From: Nonomuraea pusilla
Lineage (GTDB): Bacteria; Actinomycetota; Actinomycetes; Streptosporangiales; Streptosporangiaceae
DNA: 64,000 bases
Direction of reading: 5' to 3'
Assembly (NCBI RefSeq): GCF_900109355.1
Contig: NZ_FOBF01000005.1
Span: forward strand, 482,519-546,518
The notes under the pieces were generated by a model. It worked only from the letters and a program-made list of their open reading frames with translations. It was not told the DNA's origin and made no database searches. Made by a program: the position numbers and the translations under genes. Position 1 is the first letter of the stretch. The number at the start of each line of letters is the position of its first letter. Shown here piece after piece: positions 52,971 to 61,935 of the stretch.

Positions 52971-52995
52971 ATGAGAGGTAAGTGGCAGGTAAGAG

Positions 52996-53712
52996 TTAGC
53001 TCACCTTGAAGACATCTTCGAGCTCGTGCAGGCTCCCCGGCAGGGCCAGGCTCACTACCATCAGCACGTTGCCGGCCGGATCGTGCACGGTGGCCAGCAC
53101 GCCGAGGACCGGGTTGGACGATCCGAGAAGCTCGGCCTCCTCCTGTGTGGGCGTGCGCGCGCTGACTCGTTCGGTGATGTGGTCGAAGCGCAGGTGCTTG
53201 ACGGCCTGGAGGTGCTGACGGATGCCGCGTCGTAGCGGCTCGGGCTTGTCCAGGTCGGTGCCGAGGGCGTGCTCCAGAGGTATCCAGACGGTTTCCACCG
53301 CCGAGACCACATCGGCGTTGCGTGCCAGACGTTTCCTCGCGATGACCGGAGTCCCTTCGGCGACACCCAGCAGCCGCGCGACATGACGGGGCGCCGGGAT
53401 CCGGCCGGCCTCCACCACGGCACCCGCACTCTCGCCCTGTTCGGCGGTCATCAGACTCGGACGCACGCGGTCAGCCGCGCTCTGCGGACGGCCTTTGACG
53501 AAGGAACCGCGGCCGTGCTCGCGTTCGATCCACCCCTGCATGGCCAGGGTCTGAAGGGCGCGCACGACGGTGGTCCGGCCGACGCCGAGTTCGCGCACGA
53601 GTTGGGTCTCGGATGGCAGCATGTCACCCGGGGCGTACTCACCCGACTCGATCCGCTCTTGGATCGCCCGCATGACCTGTGCGTATTTGGGTGGGGCGAA
53701 ATCCATGCTCAT
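52996..53712 (-). CDS. GntR-family repressor (KorSA-like)
   Basis: This 238-residue protein has an N-terminal winged helix (PPKYAQVMRAIQERIESGEYAPGDMLPSETQLVRELGVGRTTVVRALQTL, residues about 6-55) and a UTRA-type ligand domain. In pSAM2 the equivalent KorSA represses pra and transfer functions. The start MSMDFAPP was used; MDFAPP is possible. It lies between two groups of matching operators, consistent with autoregulation. Confidence 0.87.
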   Translation of the reverse strand: MSMDFAPPKYAQVMRAIQERIESGEYAPGDMLPSETQLVRELGVGRTTVVRALQTLAMQGWIEREHGRGSFVKGRPQSAADRVRPSLMTAEQGESAGAVVEAGRIPAPRHVARLLGVAEGTPVIARKRLARNADVVSAVETVWIPLEHALGTDLDKPEPLRRGIRQHLQAVKHLRFDHITERVSARTPTQEEAELLGSSNPVLGVLATVHDPAGNVLMVVSLALPGSLHELEDVFKVS

Positions 53713-53733
53713 CTCAACCGCCCGTTCACTCTT

Positions 53734-53751
53734 CCACTCGTGCGCATAAGC
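53734..53751. promoter_or_regulatory. Third GntR operator, upstream of the GntR gene
   Basis: CCACTCGTGCGCATAAGC matches the sites at 52,917 and 52,951 (compare CCACTTGTGCGGACGAG, the complement of the second). It lies 22 bp upstream of the GntR start codon, where it would allow autoregulation. Confidence 0.62.
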
Positions 53752-53816
53752 ACAGTACCGGCCGACGCGCCGCCTGTCAGTGGCCCTCATTCAAAGGGCA
53801 GCAGGATGTAACCAGC

Positions 53817-54245
53817 TCAAGAGCCATTGATCAGAGCGACGCAGGTGGAGCATGCCCTGGACGCGTTCGTAGAGAAGGCCACCGACCAGCCGCACATCGG
53901 CAGGGGACGGGCCGGCGAGGAGCACAGGGCAATCGTGATGCCCGGCGGCACGGCGTGGAGCTGGGTCGAACGCCCTGTCTTCGTCACACCGGTGACGTAG
54001 GCCGGGGGAGGAGCGATCTCGATGGGTTCTTTCAGGTCGAGATCGTCCCATTGCAACAGCCAGCGTTGTACGCCGCCCGGCAGCTCGTAAAGGTCGCCGT
54101 CGAGCTTGACCAGCGCCGCTGTGCCGTTGCGCAGGACCGCCACCACCACGCCCTCGCGACCGAGCAGTTCCGCGCCGTAGGCCCGAGTGCGTGCGTGACT
54201 GTGGAGGGTGCTGACGATCGCCGCCCGCCAGCCGATCCGGCTCAC
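53817..54245 (-). CDS. AICE hypothetical protein
   Basis: This 142-residue protein, MSRIGWRAAIVSTLHSHART and on, has a clean domain-like text GREGVVVAVLRNGTAALVKLDGDLYELPGG. It overlaps the upstream gene by 4 bp. The C-terminal third is Cys/Ser/Ala-rich and less convincing. Family unknown. Confidence 0.6.
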   Translation of the reverse strand: MSRIGWRAAIVSTLHSHARTRAYGAELLGREGVVVAVLRNGTAALVKLDGDLYELPGGVQRWLLQWDDLDLKEPIEIAPPPAYVTGVTKTGRSTQLHAVPPGITIALCSSPARPLPMCGWSVAFSTNASRACSTCVALINGS

Positions 54246-54577
54246 ATCGGCTCCGCCGACCCGGGGGAGGGACGCGAACAGATCGGGATCTGCTCCGAGC
54301 GCAGTTCGGCATAACGCATCGCGATCCGGCGAGCCGCCCTGAAAGGGTCACATGCCGGATGCCATGCGTAAATGACGCGGCGACGCTCGACGTTCCATCC
54401 GGTACGCCACCAATAGCGCCCGCCGTCGCACCAGACGACCAAACCGACCCAGACCGAAACCAAAGCCAGTCCATAGCCGTCATGGACGTCGGAGTCGATT
54501 CCCTCTCGCTCCAAGGCGTCTCGGAGCAGTTCTGCGGATCGGCATGGGTCCACGGGGACCATAACCGGGGAGATCAC
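54242..54577 (-). CDS. AICE hypothetical protein
   Basis: This 111-residue protein contains AELLRDALEREGIDSDVHDGYGLALVSVWVGLVVWCDGGRYWWRTG, a recognisable small-domain text seen in AICE-borne hypothetical proteins (from memory). It overlaps both neighbours by 4 bp. Role unknown. Confidence 0.68.
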   Translation of the reverse strand: MISPVMVPVDPCRSAELLRDALEREGIDSDVHDGYGLALVSVWVGLVVWCDGGRYWWRTGWNVERRRVIYAWHPACDPFRAARRIAMRYAELRSEQIPICSRPSPGSAEPM

Positions 54578-54987
54578 ACACTCACCCGCTCGAATCGCAC
54601 GGACCCGGCCGGGTCCAGGTATGCCCGGAAGACCTCGCGCTGCGCCCAGGCGCTCTCACCGGCGCCGAAGTCGTAGAACTTGTGCCGGATGCTGCCCTCG
54701 ACGGAGAGCCCTCGCGGCATGGCGCGCATCGCCGTCCGCAGCGCGTCCATGGCGGTGGGCTGGAACGCGCTCCACCCGCTAGGACCGGGGGTTTCGCCGT
54801 CCTCCGTCCGAATGCGGATCGCCCACTCGAAACCCTCTCGCGGCGTCTCGGCGGGACCGAGGCAGTAGAGGCAGTCCTCCTGAGCGGACGCGGCCAGGCC
54901 CAGGCCGGAGGCAGCCACGTGGCCGCGTCGAGTGACGATCTTCCAGCCTCGTCCCTCGCACTCTGTACATCTGACTGGCGTTGTCAT
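54574..54987 (-). CDS. AICE hypothetical protein with a possible zinc ribbon
   Basis: This 137-residue protein has CTECEGRGWKIVTRRG and then CLYCLGPAE in its first 45 residues, a CxxC...CxxC arrangement typical of zinc ribbons. The rest is soluble. It is first in a three-gene minus-strand run divergent from the XRE gene. Confidence 0.68.
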   Translation of the reverse strand: MTTPVRCTECEGRGWKIVTRRGHVAASGLGLAASAQEDCLYCLGPAETPREGFEWAIRIRTEDGETPGPSGWSAFQPTAMDALRTAMRAMPRGLSVEGSIRHKFYDFGAGESAWAQREVFRAYLDPAGSVRFERVSV

Positions 54988-55107
54988 GCCAGACAGCATG
55001 AATGCCAATACTTTTCAGACCTATCTCACGCTGATATAGCACGAGCGCATATAGGCTCGGCCGCAGATCAGGACATCATCCCGGCATACGGAGCCGGAGG
55101 TTCGGGA

Positions 55108-56322
55108 ATGCAGAATGGCGCGTTCGACCCAATTGAGCTACCAGCGGCAGTCTGGGATCAGAATGAAACCCAGGAAATGCTCAAGAACCGCGACATTGCC
55201 GGACTGTTCCGTCTTGCCCGCAAATACGGTGCAAGCCAGGTCCGAATAGGCACCGCCACCGGTCTCGGCCAGCCTCGCGTCAACAAGATCCTCAACAGCG
55301 GCGCGACCGTCAAAGAACTCGCCGTCATCGAACGCGTCGCCGCCGGCCTGCGCCTGCCCGACCACGCCCGCATGCTCCTCGGCCTGGCGCCGCTCAACGG
55401 AACACCCGCCGGCGACGATGACGACGAGAACGAGCAGCAGGCCCGCGAACTCGCCGAGCTGCTGGACACCGCAGCCGTCATCGACCCCACCATGGTGATG
55501 ATCCTGCGCACGGACACCAACAACCTTCGCCTCCTGGACCGCAGGCTCGGGGGAGTGGCCATCGCTGACAAGATGCGCGCCCAGATGTCCCAGATCCAGC
55601 GCGCCCACCGCCATGCCGTACGCCCCGGCATGCGTGCCGAGCTGGCTCACCTCCTGGCGGAAACCGCCTCGCTGGCCGGCTGGCAGGCCATCAACGCCCT
55701 GGCCCTCAAAGACGCCTGGCACCACTACGAGCAGGCCAAGGCCGCCGCGTACGAAGCAGACGACCCCGCAGTCCTGGCCTACGTCTCCGGCGAACAGGCT
55801 TACGTCCTCATGGAACTCGGCCGCCCCGCCGAGGCGACGGAGCTGTTGCAGCACGTCCACGCCCAGCACCACGCCCGCGTGCCCGCCCGGTTGCGAACCT
55901 GGCTCTCAGCCGCCGAGGCGGAGGCCGCCGCCGTTCTGGGCGACGAGGCAACCTGCCGCCGCGCCCTCGACCAAGCCGTGTCTATCCTCCCGGACGGAGA
56001 CTCCGACCCGGACATGCCTTACCTCGCGATCAACCCGCACCACCTGGCCCGCTGGCGAGGCAACTGCCTGGTCCGCTTCGGCGACCCCGCCACCGTCGAA
56101 GACCTCCGCTCAGCACTGGCCGGGATGGACGGCACCTACAACCGAGCCGAGTCCGGGGTGCGCTGCGACCTGGCGAACGCCTTGCTGGCGGCCGGAGACC
56201 CCGAAGCTGCCCAGCCGCACATCCAGCGCGCCCAACACCTCGCCACCATGACAGGCAGCCGCCGGCAACGTCGCCGCATCGACGAACTGGCCAAAGCCGT
56301 CAACCGCGCGCTCGGCCGTTGA
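55108..56322 (+). CDS. XRE-type regulator with TPR-like C-terminal domain
   Basis: This 404-residue protein has an N-terminal HTH (IAGLFRLARKYGASQVRIGTATGLGQPRVNKILNSGATVKELAVIERVAAGL, residues about 30-82). An Asp/Glu-rich linker and a helical TPR-like array (DAWHHYEQAKAAAYEADDPAVLAYVSGEQAYVLMELGRPAEA) follow. Such proteins in actinobacteria often bind peptides or other small signals. It converges on the Nudix gene, overlapping by 23 bp. GGAGG precedes the start. Confidence 0.82.
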   Translation: MQNGAFDPIELPAAVWDQNETQEMLKNRDIAGLFRLARKYGASQVRIGTATGLGQPRVNKILNSGATVKELAVIERVAAGLRLPDHARMLLGLAPLNGTPAGDDDDENEQQARELAELLDTAAVIDPTMVMILRTDTNNLRLLDRRLGGVAIADKMRAQMSQIQRAHRHAVRPGMRAELAHLLAETASLAGWQAINALALKDAWHHYEQAKAAAYEADDPAVLAYVSGEQAYVLMELGRPAEATELLQHVHAQHHARVPARLRTWLSAAEAEAAAVLGDEATCRRALDQAVSILPDGDSDPDMPYLAINPHHLARWRGNCLVRFGDPATVEDLRSALAGMDGTYNRAESGVRCDLANALLAAGDPEAAQPHIQRAQHLATMTGSRRQRRRIDELAKAVNRALGR

Positions 56323-56863
56323 GCCACACCTGAGCCTGAAGCAGCCCGATCAACGTCCCCGACGTCCAGATGTCCCCGCGGGCAATCATCCCTTGGACCT
56401 CGGTCATCGGGACCCACTCGATCCGATCGGCCTCGACCTCACCCTCAGGCTTGCCCACCAGCTCGGCCCCGCTCCCGACGAACAGGATGTGCTCGGCGTC
56501 AACCATGCCAGCCATCGGCTGATACGAAACCAGTTGCTCAAGGCCGTGCGGCCGATACCCGGTCTCCTCCTCGACCTCCCGAAGAGCGGTCACCATGGGA
56601 TCCTCGCCGGCCTCGACCAGCCCGCCGGGAAGCTCCCACCCCCACCGATCGAACACGAACCGATGCCGCCACATCAGCAGAACCCGATCCTGATCATCCA
56701 GCACGACAGCGATGGCAGCCCGATCAAGATGCACCACATGATGTTCGAACCGCTCCCCGCCCGGAATCTCCACATCGGCGAGCCCCAACCGAATCCAACG
56801 GTTGTCATAGACCAACCGCTCCCCATGCACGACCCACCGCGTCAGCTCAGCGTCATCAGCCAC
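56300..56863 (-). CDS. Nudix hydrolase
   Basis: This 187-residue nucleoside-diphosphate-linked hydrolase has a complete Nudix box near residues 80-102: GGLVEAGE, then REVEEETGY with the metal-binding Glu residues. The layout (MWRHRFVFDRWGWELPGG before it) resembles ADP-ribose pyrophosphatases. Nudix genes are common passengers in pSAM2-like elements; why is not known. Confidence 0.9.
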   Translation of the reverse strand: MADDAELTRWVVHGERLVYDNRWIRLGLADVEIPGGERFEHHVVHLDRAAIAVVLDDQDRVLLMWRHRFVFDRWGWELPGGLVEAGEDPMVTALREVEEETGYRPHGLEQLVSYQPMAGMVDAEHILFVGSGAELVGKPEGEVEADRIEWVPMTEVQGMIARGDIWTSGTLIGLLQAQVWLNGRARG

Positions 56864-57005
56864 ACCGTGAAGCTACCGCCTTACATCTCCGCGGTACATG
56901 GCTTCCAGCAGGGTGAGTGGTCTGGAAACCGTCTGCGGCGACACGTCTCCCTGACCGGTCTGCGGCAACCTAAGTCGGAGTTAACCGAAGAAGTTCCCGC
57001 TACGA

Positions 57006-58751
57006 TTATTTATCAAAACGAAAGCCGAAGAGGCCGCCTTCATCATAAGCATCGGTAAGTAGCGGTTCAATGACGTACTGAGTTGCGTCGAAGCCGAGCC
57101 TTTCGGCCTTCGCAAGGTCATCTTCATTGATCGTCACGATATATTGCATACTTTCAGCTCGCATCGCCTCCGCTGCGATTTCCAATGCCCGGGTAAGTTG
57201 GCGGTCATCGACTCCATCGAACAGGTGACTATCGTGTACCAGGAAATCTGGACCGCGTCCAGCGCGATGCGCTATCACGGCTAGCGTGAGATCGAAGCAA
57301 AAAATAGCCATCCGGTTTATGCCCTGGCTTACATCGCTGTCGATTTTCGGCACAATCTTCAGGCTACTTCGCCCTGGTTCGACTTTGAGATAGGACGGCC
57401 TAGTGGTGCCGTATAGTCGTCGCGCAAAATCATTGAACAGGACGGTTGCCTGGTCTATTCGTACGCGCCTCTCTTGTAGATCAGTATCAATGGCACGCGT
57501 AAGTTCCAGCCGTTCTGCTTCGATCTCCCTGCTGCTCGACTCGACAGTCTGAGCTGCTTCGAGCCTATGCCGCAGTGCTCCGAGCGTGGCCTCTTCTTGT
57601 CCAAGCGCCTTCTGAAGGGTGCTCAAAGCTGCAAGGGCGCCGCCTTCGCCAAGCTGCTTTAGGATGATGCTTTGCTCCTCGCCGAGACTGGATCGCTCAG
57701 CGTGTCGAGCATCCAATCGAGCTCGGATCTCCTTGATCTCCTGTTCGAGATAGGTCCGCCGATTTGCGACTATAGCGGCATGGAAATCGCGGACCTCGTC
57801 GAACCGACGCCTAATCTGTTCTGGAAGCGCAATGCCAAGGTCGGCGTAGACCTGCTCCAGGTAGCGAACCTCCGGGTCGACTGTTTCGGCTACGGCTCTC
57901 TCCAGGTGATCGAGGTTTCTACGATCAAGAATATCCTGCGTCCCCAATGCCTGAATTCGAGCTGCAAGTTCGTCCGCGCGCGACTTGAGTTCCTCGTACT
58001 GGGGGACGACTCTGAATTCTGCGATCTGGTGATTCAGTCCAGCGATCCTTGACTCACTGATGGCGATCTGGCCGCGCAAGTCAGCGCTTTTCCCGACCAC
58101 TTGTCCCCATACAGGGTCATCGACGGCCTTCTTGAGTTGGTCGCGTGCAGCCTTCCGCGCAGCGAGCCCTTGATAGCGTGCAGCCAAGTCTGAATCGAGC
58201 CCTAGCAGATAGGCGAGGTTGGGGGTGGCCTGCGATTCTGGCTGACGGGAGAAGCTCCGTGCCGCCTCATTGAAACCGTGATCGCCAACCTTTCGCATCA
58301 AGAAGGAAAGTAGAGCGCGACCTGTTACTCCTCGATGTTCACCAGAGAGCCCAAAAAGCTTGGACTCGATAAGCTTCTGCCAATCGGCGATGGGAACAGT
58401 GCATCTATTTTCCTCGAACAGTCCCGTCGACGGCACGAGACACGGCTCCAAGGCAACAGTGGTGGCCGTTTTTCCCTTGCGGCTCACACTAATAGGATCT
58501 GTCTCTCCAGGCCAATCCAAGGCCAGAATAAAAGTAATGTCTCGTAGTTCACGTCGCGCGGTAAGATGATTTCGATCTGCGCGGGAACCCAGCATGAAAT
58601 GCAGGAGCTCAATTAGACTGGACTTTCCAGCACCATTACGACTGTCTGTAGATGATGAGTGGTGTGTACTGCGCGCAACCAGCAGATTAAGCCCTGCTTG
58701 GAAGGTAACGGTCTTGAATCGCGAGTCGTCAGCGGAGAGTCGGCGCAGCAT
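57006..58751 (-). CDS. ABC-3C ATPase (DUF2326 family, SMC/RecN-like)
   Basis: This 581-residue ABC-type ATPase is the motor of an ABC-three-component system. Walker A is SRNGAGKSSLIELL near residues 37-50, a coiled-coil-like middle spans about 190-440, and the C-terminal DUF2326 region has NRMAIFCFDLTLAVIAHRAG and FLVHDSHLFDGVDDRQ near 495-525, acting as signature and Walker B. Base composition is clearly lower in GC than the core AICE genes, so the cassette came from elsewhere. The gene is last in a three-gene run and overlaps the middle component by 23 bp. Confidence 0.88.
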   Translation of the reverse strand: MLRRLSADDSRFKTVTFQAGLNLLVARSTHHSSSTDSRNGAGKSSLIELLHFMLGSRADRNHLTARRELRDITFILALDWPGETDPISVSRKGKTATTVALEPCLVPSTGLFEENRCTVPIADWQKLIESKLFGLSGEHRGVTGRALLSFLMRKVGDHGFNEAARSFSRQPESQATPNLAYLLGLDSDLAARYQGLAARKAARDQLKKAVDDPVWGQVVGKSADLRGQIAISESRIAGLNHQIAEFRVVPQYEELKSRADELAARIQALGTQDILDRRNLDHLERAVAETVDPEVRYLEQVYADLGIALPEQIRRRFDEVRDFHAAIVANRRTYLEQEIKEIRARLDARHAERSSLGEEQSIILKQLGEGGALAALSTLQKALGQEEATLGALRHRLEAAQTVESSSREIEAERLELTRAIDTDLQERRVRIDQATVLFNDFARRLYGTTRPSYLKVEPGRSSLKIVPKIDSDVSQGINRMAIFCFDLTLAVIAHRAGRGPDFLVHDSHLFDGVDDRQLTRALEIAAEAMRAESMQYIVTINEDDLAKAERLGFDATQYVIEPLLTDAYDEGGLFGFRFDK

Positions 58752-58995
58752 TGCCGCTCCTTACTTTGAGCAGATCGTCCTGCAGTTCAATCAGCCCGAG
58801 TGCATAAAGAATGTCCAATGCAAGGACAAACCAACCAAAGGAAAGTGGGGCAAGATGATCGTTCTCGAGTCGCCATTCTCGTAGACGCGCCCATGTCTGA
58901 CTGACAGTGAGTGGTCGGTTGAGCTGGAGAATAATCTGGGCTCCTACAGCAAGGAGTGCACGATCAGGACCTATGCCCTTCGTGGGCGTGATCAT
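58729..58995 (-). CDS. ABC-3C middle component
   Basis: This 88-residue protein reads MITPTKGIGPDRALLAVGAQIILQLNRPLTVSQTWARLREW, then FVLALDILYALGLIELQDDLLKV. It matches the small winged-helix middle component (MC6-like) that links the ATPase to the effector in ABC-3C systems. It overlaps the effector stop by 4 bp (ATGA). Confidence 0.8.
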   Translation of the reverse strand: MITPTKGIGPDRALLAVGAQIILQLNRPLTVSQTWARLREWRLENDHLAPLSFGWFVLALDILYALGLIELQDDLLKVRSGNAAPTLR

Positions 58996-59948
58996 CCTGG
59001 TTCTCCTCCTGAGGTGACAGGCCGCCAGTCCAATGGCGGTATCTCGAAAATGTCACACTGCTCAAAGAAGAATGTAACCACCACATCGGCCGCGTCGGCT
59101 CTTTCCCAGCGCGGATGCTCCTGCCCTAGAACATAACGCTGCATCTGCCACAAGATCTCGTCTGGTTGATCGCCATACTCTTTACGCATCTGACGGTAGT
59201 AGGCGGCGAAGCCTGCAGCTACTTCATCCTGTTCGGTATGACTGATGATTCCTTGGTAATACTGCCCCACTTGATAAATATATGGACGAGCTCTTTGTAG
59301 CACCTGCTGAGCGCGGATGCTAAGACCGTTGTAGTCGGCCTTGAATGGCGTCGGTAAGGGGATTTCCTCGGCCGGGGCATGCTGAGGTCGCGTCTCGGCT
59401 AAATGTAGGAGGAGTGGCTCGATGTCGGCCATTCCGACGCCATAACGAACTTCATGAATCGGTATCGATTCTTGCAGTAGCGCTTCCATCTTGCCGAGAT
59501 TTAGCTCTAGGGCTTCGTACCACAGTTTGCGGGGGCCCATTTGTTCGAGAGTGATAGAGGTAAGCGCTTGCTGCTGTTGGGCGATTAGTCCCGAAACGAC
59601 GGGATGTATGCCCCGTTGATCGTTATGGACGAACACAAACGCATCGAACTGCTCTGGGCGTTGTGTCATAGCGCTGGCAAGGTCACCAAGGAACTTGTCT
59701 CGGACTTCACTAACCCGCAAGGTATCTGGAGCGTAGCAGGCATACAGCGTACGACATCTTGCGCACAGTCCGTCGCCGCCGAGGTCACCTATGTTGCCGT
59801 GTGTCCGAATTGGCATGTAGCTTGGGTGGCTCAGCTCCATGAGCCGATGGAACAGCTTCTCGAACTCATTGCCGGTGCTGTCTTCCACCATCGAACGGAA
59901 CTTAGCCTGTGCATACTGCCTCTGATGCGGAAGCACCGGCCCTCCCAT
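58992..59948 (-). CDS. ABC-3C effector with REase-like N-terminal domain
   Basis: This 318-residue protein has GNEFEKLFHRLMELSHPSYMPIRTHGNIGDLGGDGLC near residues 26-62 and then CRTLYACYAPD. This is the pattern of the restriction-endonuclease-like domain (FE...GxxGDxxxDG...YxxYAP) in ABC-3C effectors. The C-terminal half (about 185-315) is the helical region expected to meet the ATPase complex. It is first in the operon. A nuclease role in phage or plasmid defence follows from family knowledge, not from data here. Confidence 0.8.
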   Translation of the reverse strand: MGGPVLPHQRQYAQAKFRSMVEDSTGNEFEKLFHRLMELSHPSYMPIRTHGNIGDLGGDGLCARCRTLYACYAPDTLRVSEVRDKFLGDLASAMTQRPEQFDAFVFVHNDQRGIHPVVSGLIAQQQQALTSITLEQMGPRKLWYEALELNLGKMEALLQESIPIHEVRYGVGMADIEPLLLHLAETRPQHAPAEEIPLPTPFKADYNGLSIRAQQVLQRARPYIYQVGQYYQGIISHTEQDEVAAGFAAYYRQMRKEYGDQPDEILWQMQRYVLGQEHPRWERADAADVVVTFFFEQCDIFEIPPLDWRPVTSGGEPG

Positions 59949-60765
59949 GGCTTATTGTGACGGCACGGACATCTTCACCGTAGCTATTCGGAGCCTCTCT
60001 GTCATGAGTGATCATAATCATGATTCTGATGCGTTATCTAGACAGTTGGGTCGGTGTGCTGGCGGCTGCAGTGTCTGACCTGCTTAGAAGGCCTGAGCAG
60101 TGCGGTTCCATTGTGGTAAAGGCCATACTGTAGCGCCGACTTCGGACGCTCGGGTGCCGCAGTCCTTCCAATGCCTTCGATTGGTTCGCCATGAGCGAGA
60201 GGGGCGAGGACCGGCCTAAACGTGCGCTAACGCCGGTCGTACAGGAGCATGGACGTATGTGGATGAAGTCTGCCCAGAGCTTCGCTGGTCGTTGGGCTGG
60301 TCTCTGCCGAATTGTTCTCTTAGGCATCAAGCGGCGGCGCGGCGCGCCGCCGTACCCCCGGCCCTCCGCCCGCCCGCCGTCCGGGCGTGCGGCATGGGGG
60401 CCGGTCCCGGACGGCGGCGGGACACCGGGCCGGCCGCCGCGCGCCATCCCCGCCGTACCGACCGAACGCACCGACCGGGGTTGCCGCGCCGCCTTACAGA
60501 TGCCGCCCTACGATCGCCCCTGCGTGGCTGGCCGCCGTACGTGCTTGGGGGCGATCGACGATCCAGGGTTCGTTCCTCACCCTGGCTCACTGGAAACGTG
60601 GCTGTTCGCCGTTACTACGGCTGAGTGGCCATACGCATGGCCGCGAGTACGACTTGGTGCGGTGCGCATCCAGACAGCAGATTCAAACCCATGCCGCAGC
60701 CCAGTGAAGACGAGCGATGCTCAGTTGCATGCCTTCTGCAGTTGATCTGTGCGGGAGAATGCCCC
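59949..60765. other. 817-bp stretch without a convincing gene
   Basis: The left part is AT-richer and includes the ABC-3C promoter region (ATGAGTGATCATAATCATGATT near 60,004 is partly palindromic). From about 60,330 to 60,510 the sequence turns abruptly very GC-rich, starting with the palindromic GGCGGCGCGGCGCGCCGCC. The frames through it (for example 60,191-60,745) change character at this edge and look accidental. It may be a gene remnant interrupted by a repeat. Confidence 0.5.
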
Positions 60766-61935
60766 ATGCGGTTTGGGTTGGACGCTCTGGAAACTTACGA
60801 CTGGTCTCGCTTAGTTCACGCCTATGGCCAGGCCACCGATACTCTCGACCATCTTCGGCGGCTTGTGCGGGACGACGACGCAGCGTGGGAGGACGCGATC
60901 GTCCACCTTCACACAGCGGTCACCCACCAGGGCTCTGTCTATCCCGCTACGGCCCCGGTCGCGGGGGTAGTCGCCGGGTTGCTTCAGGAGCCGGGGTTCG
61001 ATCGTCCCATCTCATACGGTTGGCGGGAGCCACAGCGGCCTGTTCGCGCACACCTGCTTGACTTTCTCGCAGCTGTGGCCGAGGGCACCGAACCGGAGCG
61101 AAGTGATAGTGAGCTCTGGTCGATCTACCACAATCGTCGGCAACGAGACCCGGATGAACCATGGGACATCGAAACGCCCGCCTGGGCATACGACGCCGTC
61201 ATGGAGTGCAGGAACATCGCTCCCGCTCTGGTGGACCCAGTCCTGCGATGCTTGTCCGATGGTGATCCACGTACGCGTGTTGCGGCGACTTCCGCAGCGG
61301 CGGCGCTGTGCCTGGTGCCCACGGTTTCGAGCCGACGCGCCGAGATCGTCAATCTTGTCGAAGATCGCGCTCGCGACGCCGCTACTTTTCACGAGCGCGC
61401 CGAGGCGCTTGAGACACTCGACCATTTCGACAGTGTAAACAGGTCATTCCTGTTCGATCGGCATCCCGGCATTCGGCTCGTCGCGGCGTTCACCTCCAGC
61501 CTCGCACACGATCCTGACAACTCTTCGGCTGTGTGGCATACGGTTACAGACCCCGAGCGGGCCGCAGCGTGGTACTCGGATTCGCTTACGCTGCCCACAA
61601 CCATGGGTTGGCCGAACCACCTACTCCACCAGGCTGTCCTCCGGGTGACGAACTTCGCCGATCTCTTGCCCACCGCCGTCGTAGTGGCAGCCACCTCGCT
61701 CCACCCCACAACGATCAAGGATCTGGAACTTCTCTTGGAGAGGGCCTTTCCGGAGGCGTTCTCGCCAGGCGACTCGCTCAATAATGAGCAGCGAACTTTC
61801 CTCCGAGCTCTTCTCGATAACAGTAGCCTCTGGGAGTCGGTGCCTTCGGGAGTGGCGCAGGAACTAGGTATTTCCCTCGCTCTCGTAGGGTTGCCTGCTG
61901 ATCATGCGTCTTTGTCGGCCATCGTCAGTTCCTGA
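60766..61935 (+). CDS. HEAT-repeat-like protein, unknown AICE cargo
   Basis: This 389-residue all-helical protein starts MRFGLDALETYDWSRL (GGGAG upstream; longer frames run through shadow text). Repeated helical pairs such as VDPVLRCLSDGDPRTRVAATSAAAALCLVP and HERAEALETLDHFDSV point to a HEAT/armadillo-like solenoid. No enzyme motif was seen. It is the last gene before attR and faces away from the ABC-3C genes. A defence or immunity role is a guess from position. Confidence 0.7.
   Translation: MRFGLDALETYDWSRLVHAYGQATDTLDHLRRLVRDDDAAWEDAIVHLHTAVTHQGSVYPATAPVAGVVAGLLQEPGFDRPISYGWREPQRPVRAHLLDFLAAVAEGTEPERSDSELWSIYHNRRQRDPDEPWDIETPAWAYDAVMECRNIAPALVDPVLRCLSDGDPRTRVAATSAAAALCLVPTVSSRRAEIVNLVEDRARDAATFHERAEALETLDHFDSVNRSFLFDRHPGIRLVAAFTSSLAHDPDNSSAVWHTVTDPERAAAWYSDSLTLPTTMGWPNHLLHQAVLRVTNFADLLPTAVVVAATSLHPTTIKDLELLLERAFPEAFSPGDSLNNEQRTFLRALLDNSSLWESVPSGVAQELGISLALVGLPADHASLSAIVSS

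Noticed and set aside
53791..54483. 230-codon minus-strand frame
   Set aside because: It overlaps two better-supported genes joined by 4-bp overlaps and reads as shadow text.
60191..60745. 184-codon plus-strand protein
   Set aside because: Its text changes abruptly at the GC-rich block, no family text is seen and its start lacks a ribosome binding site.
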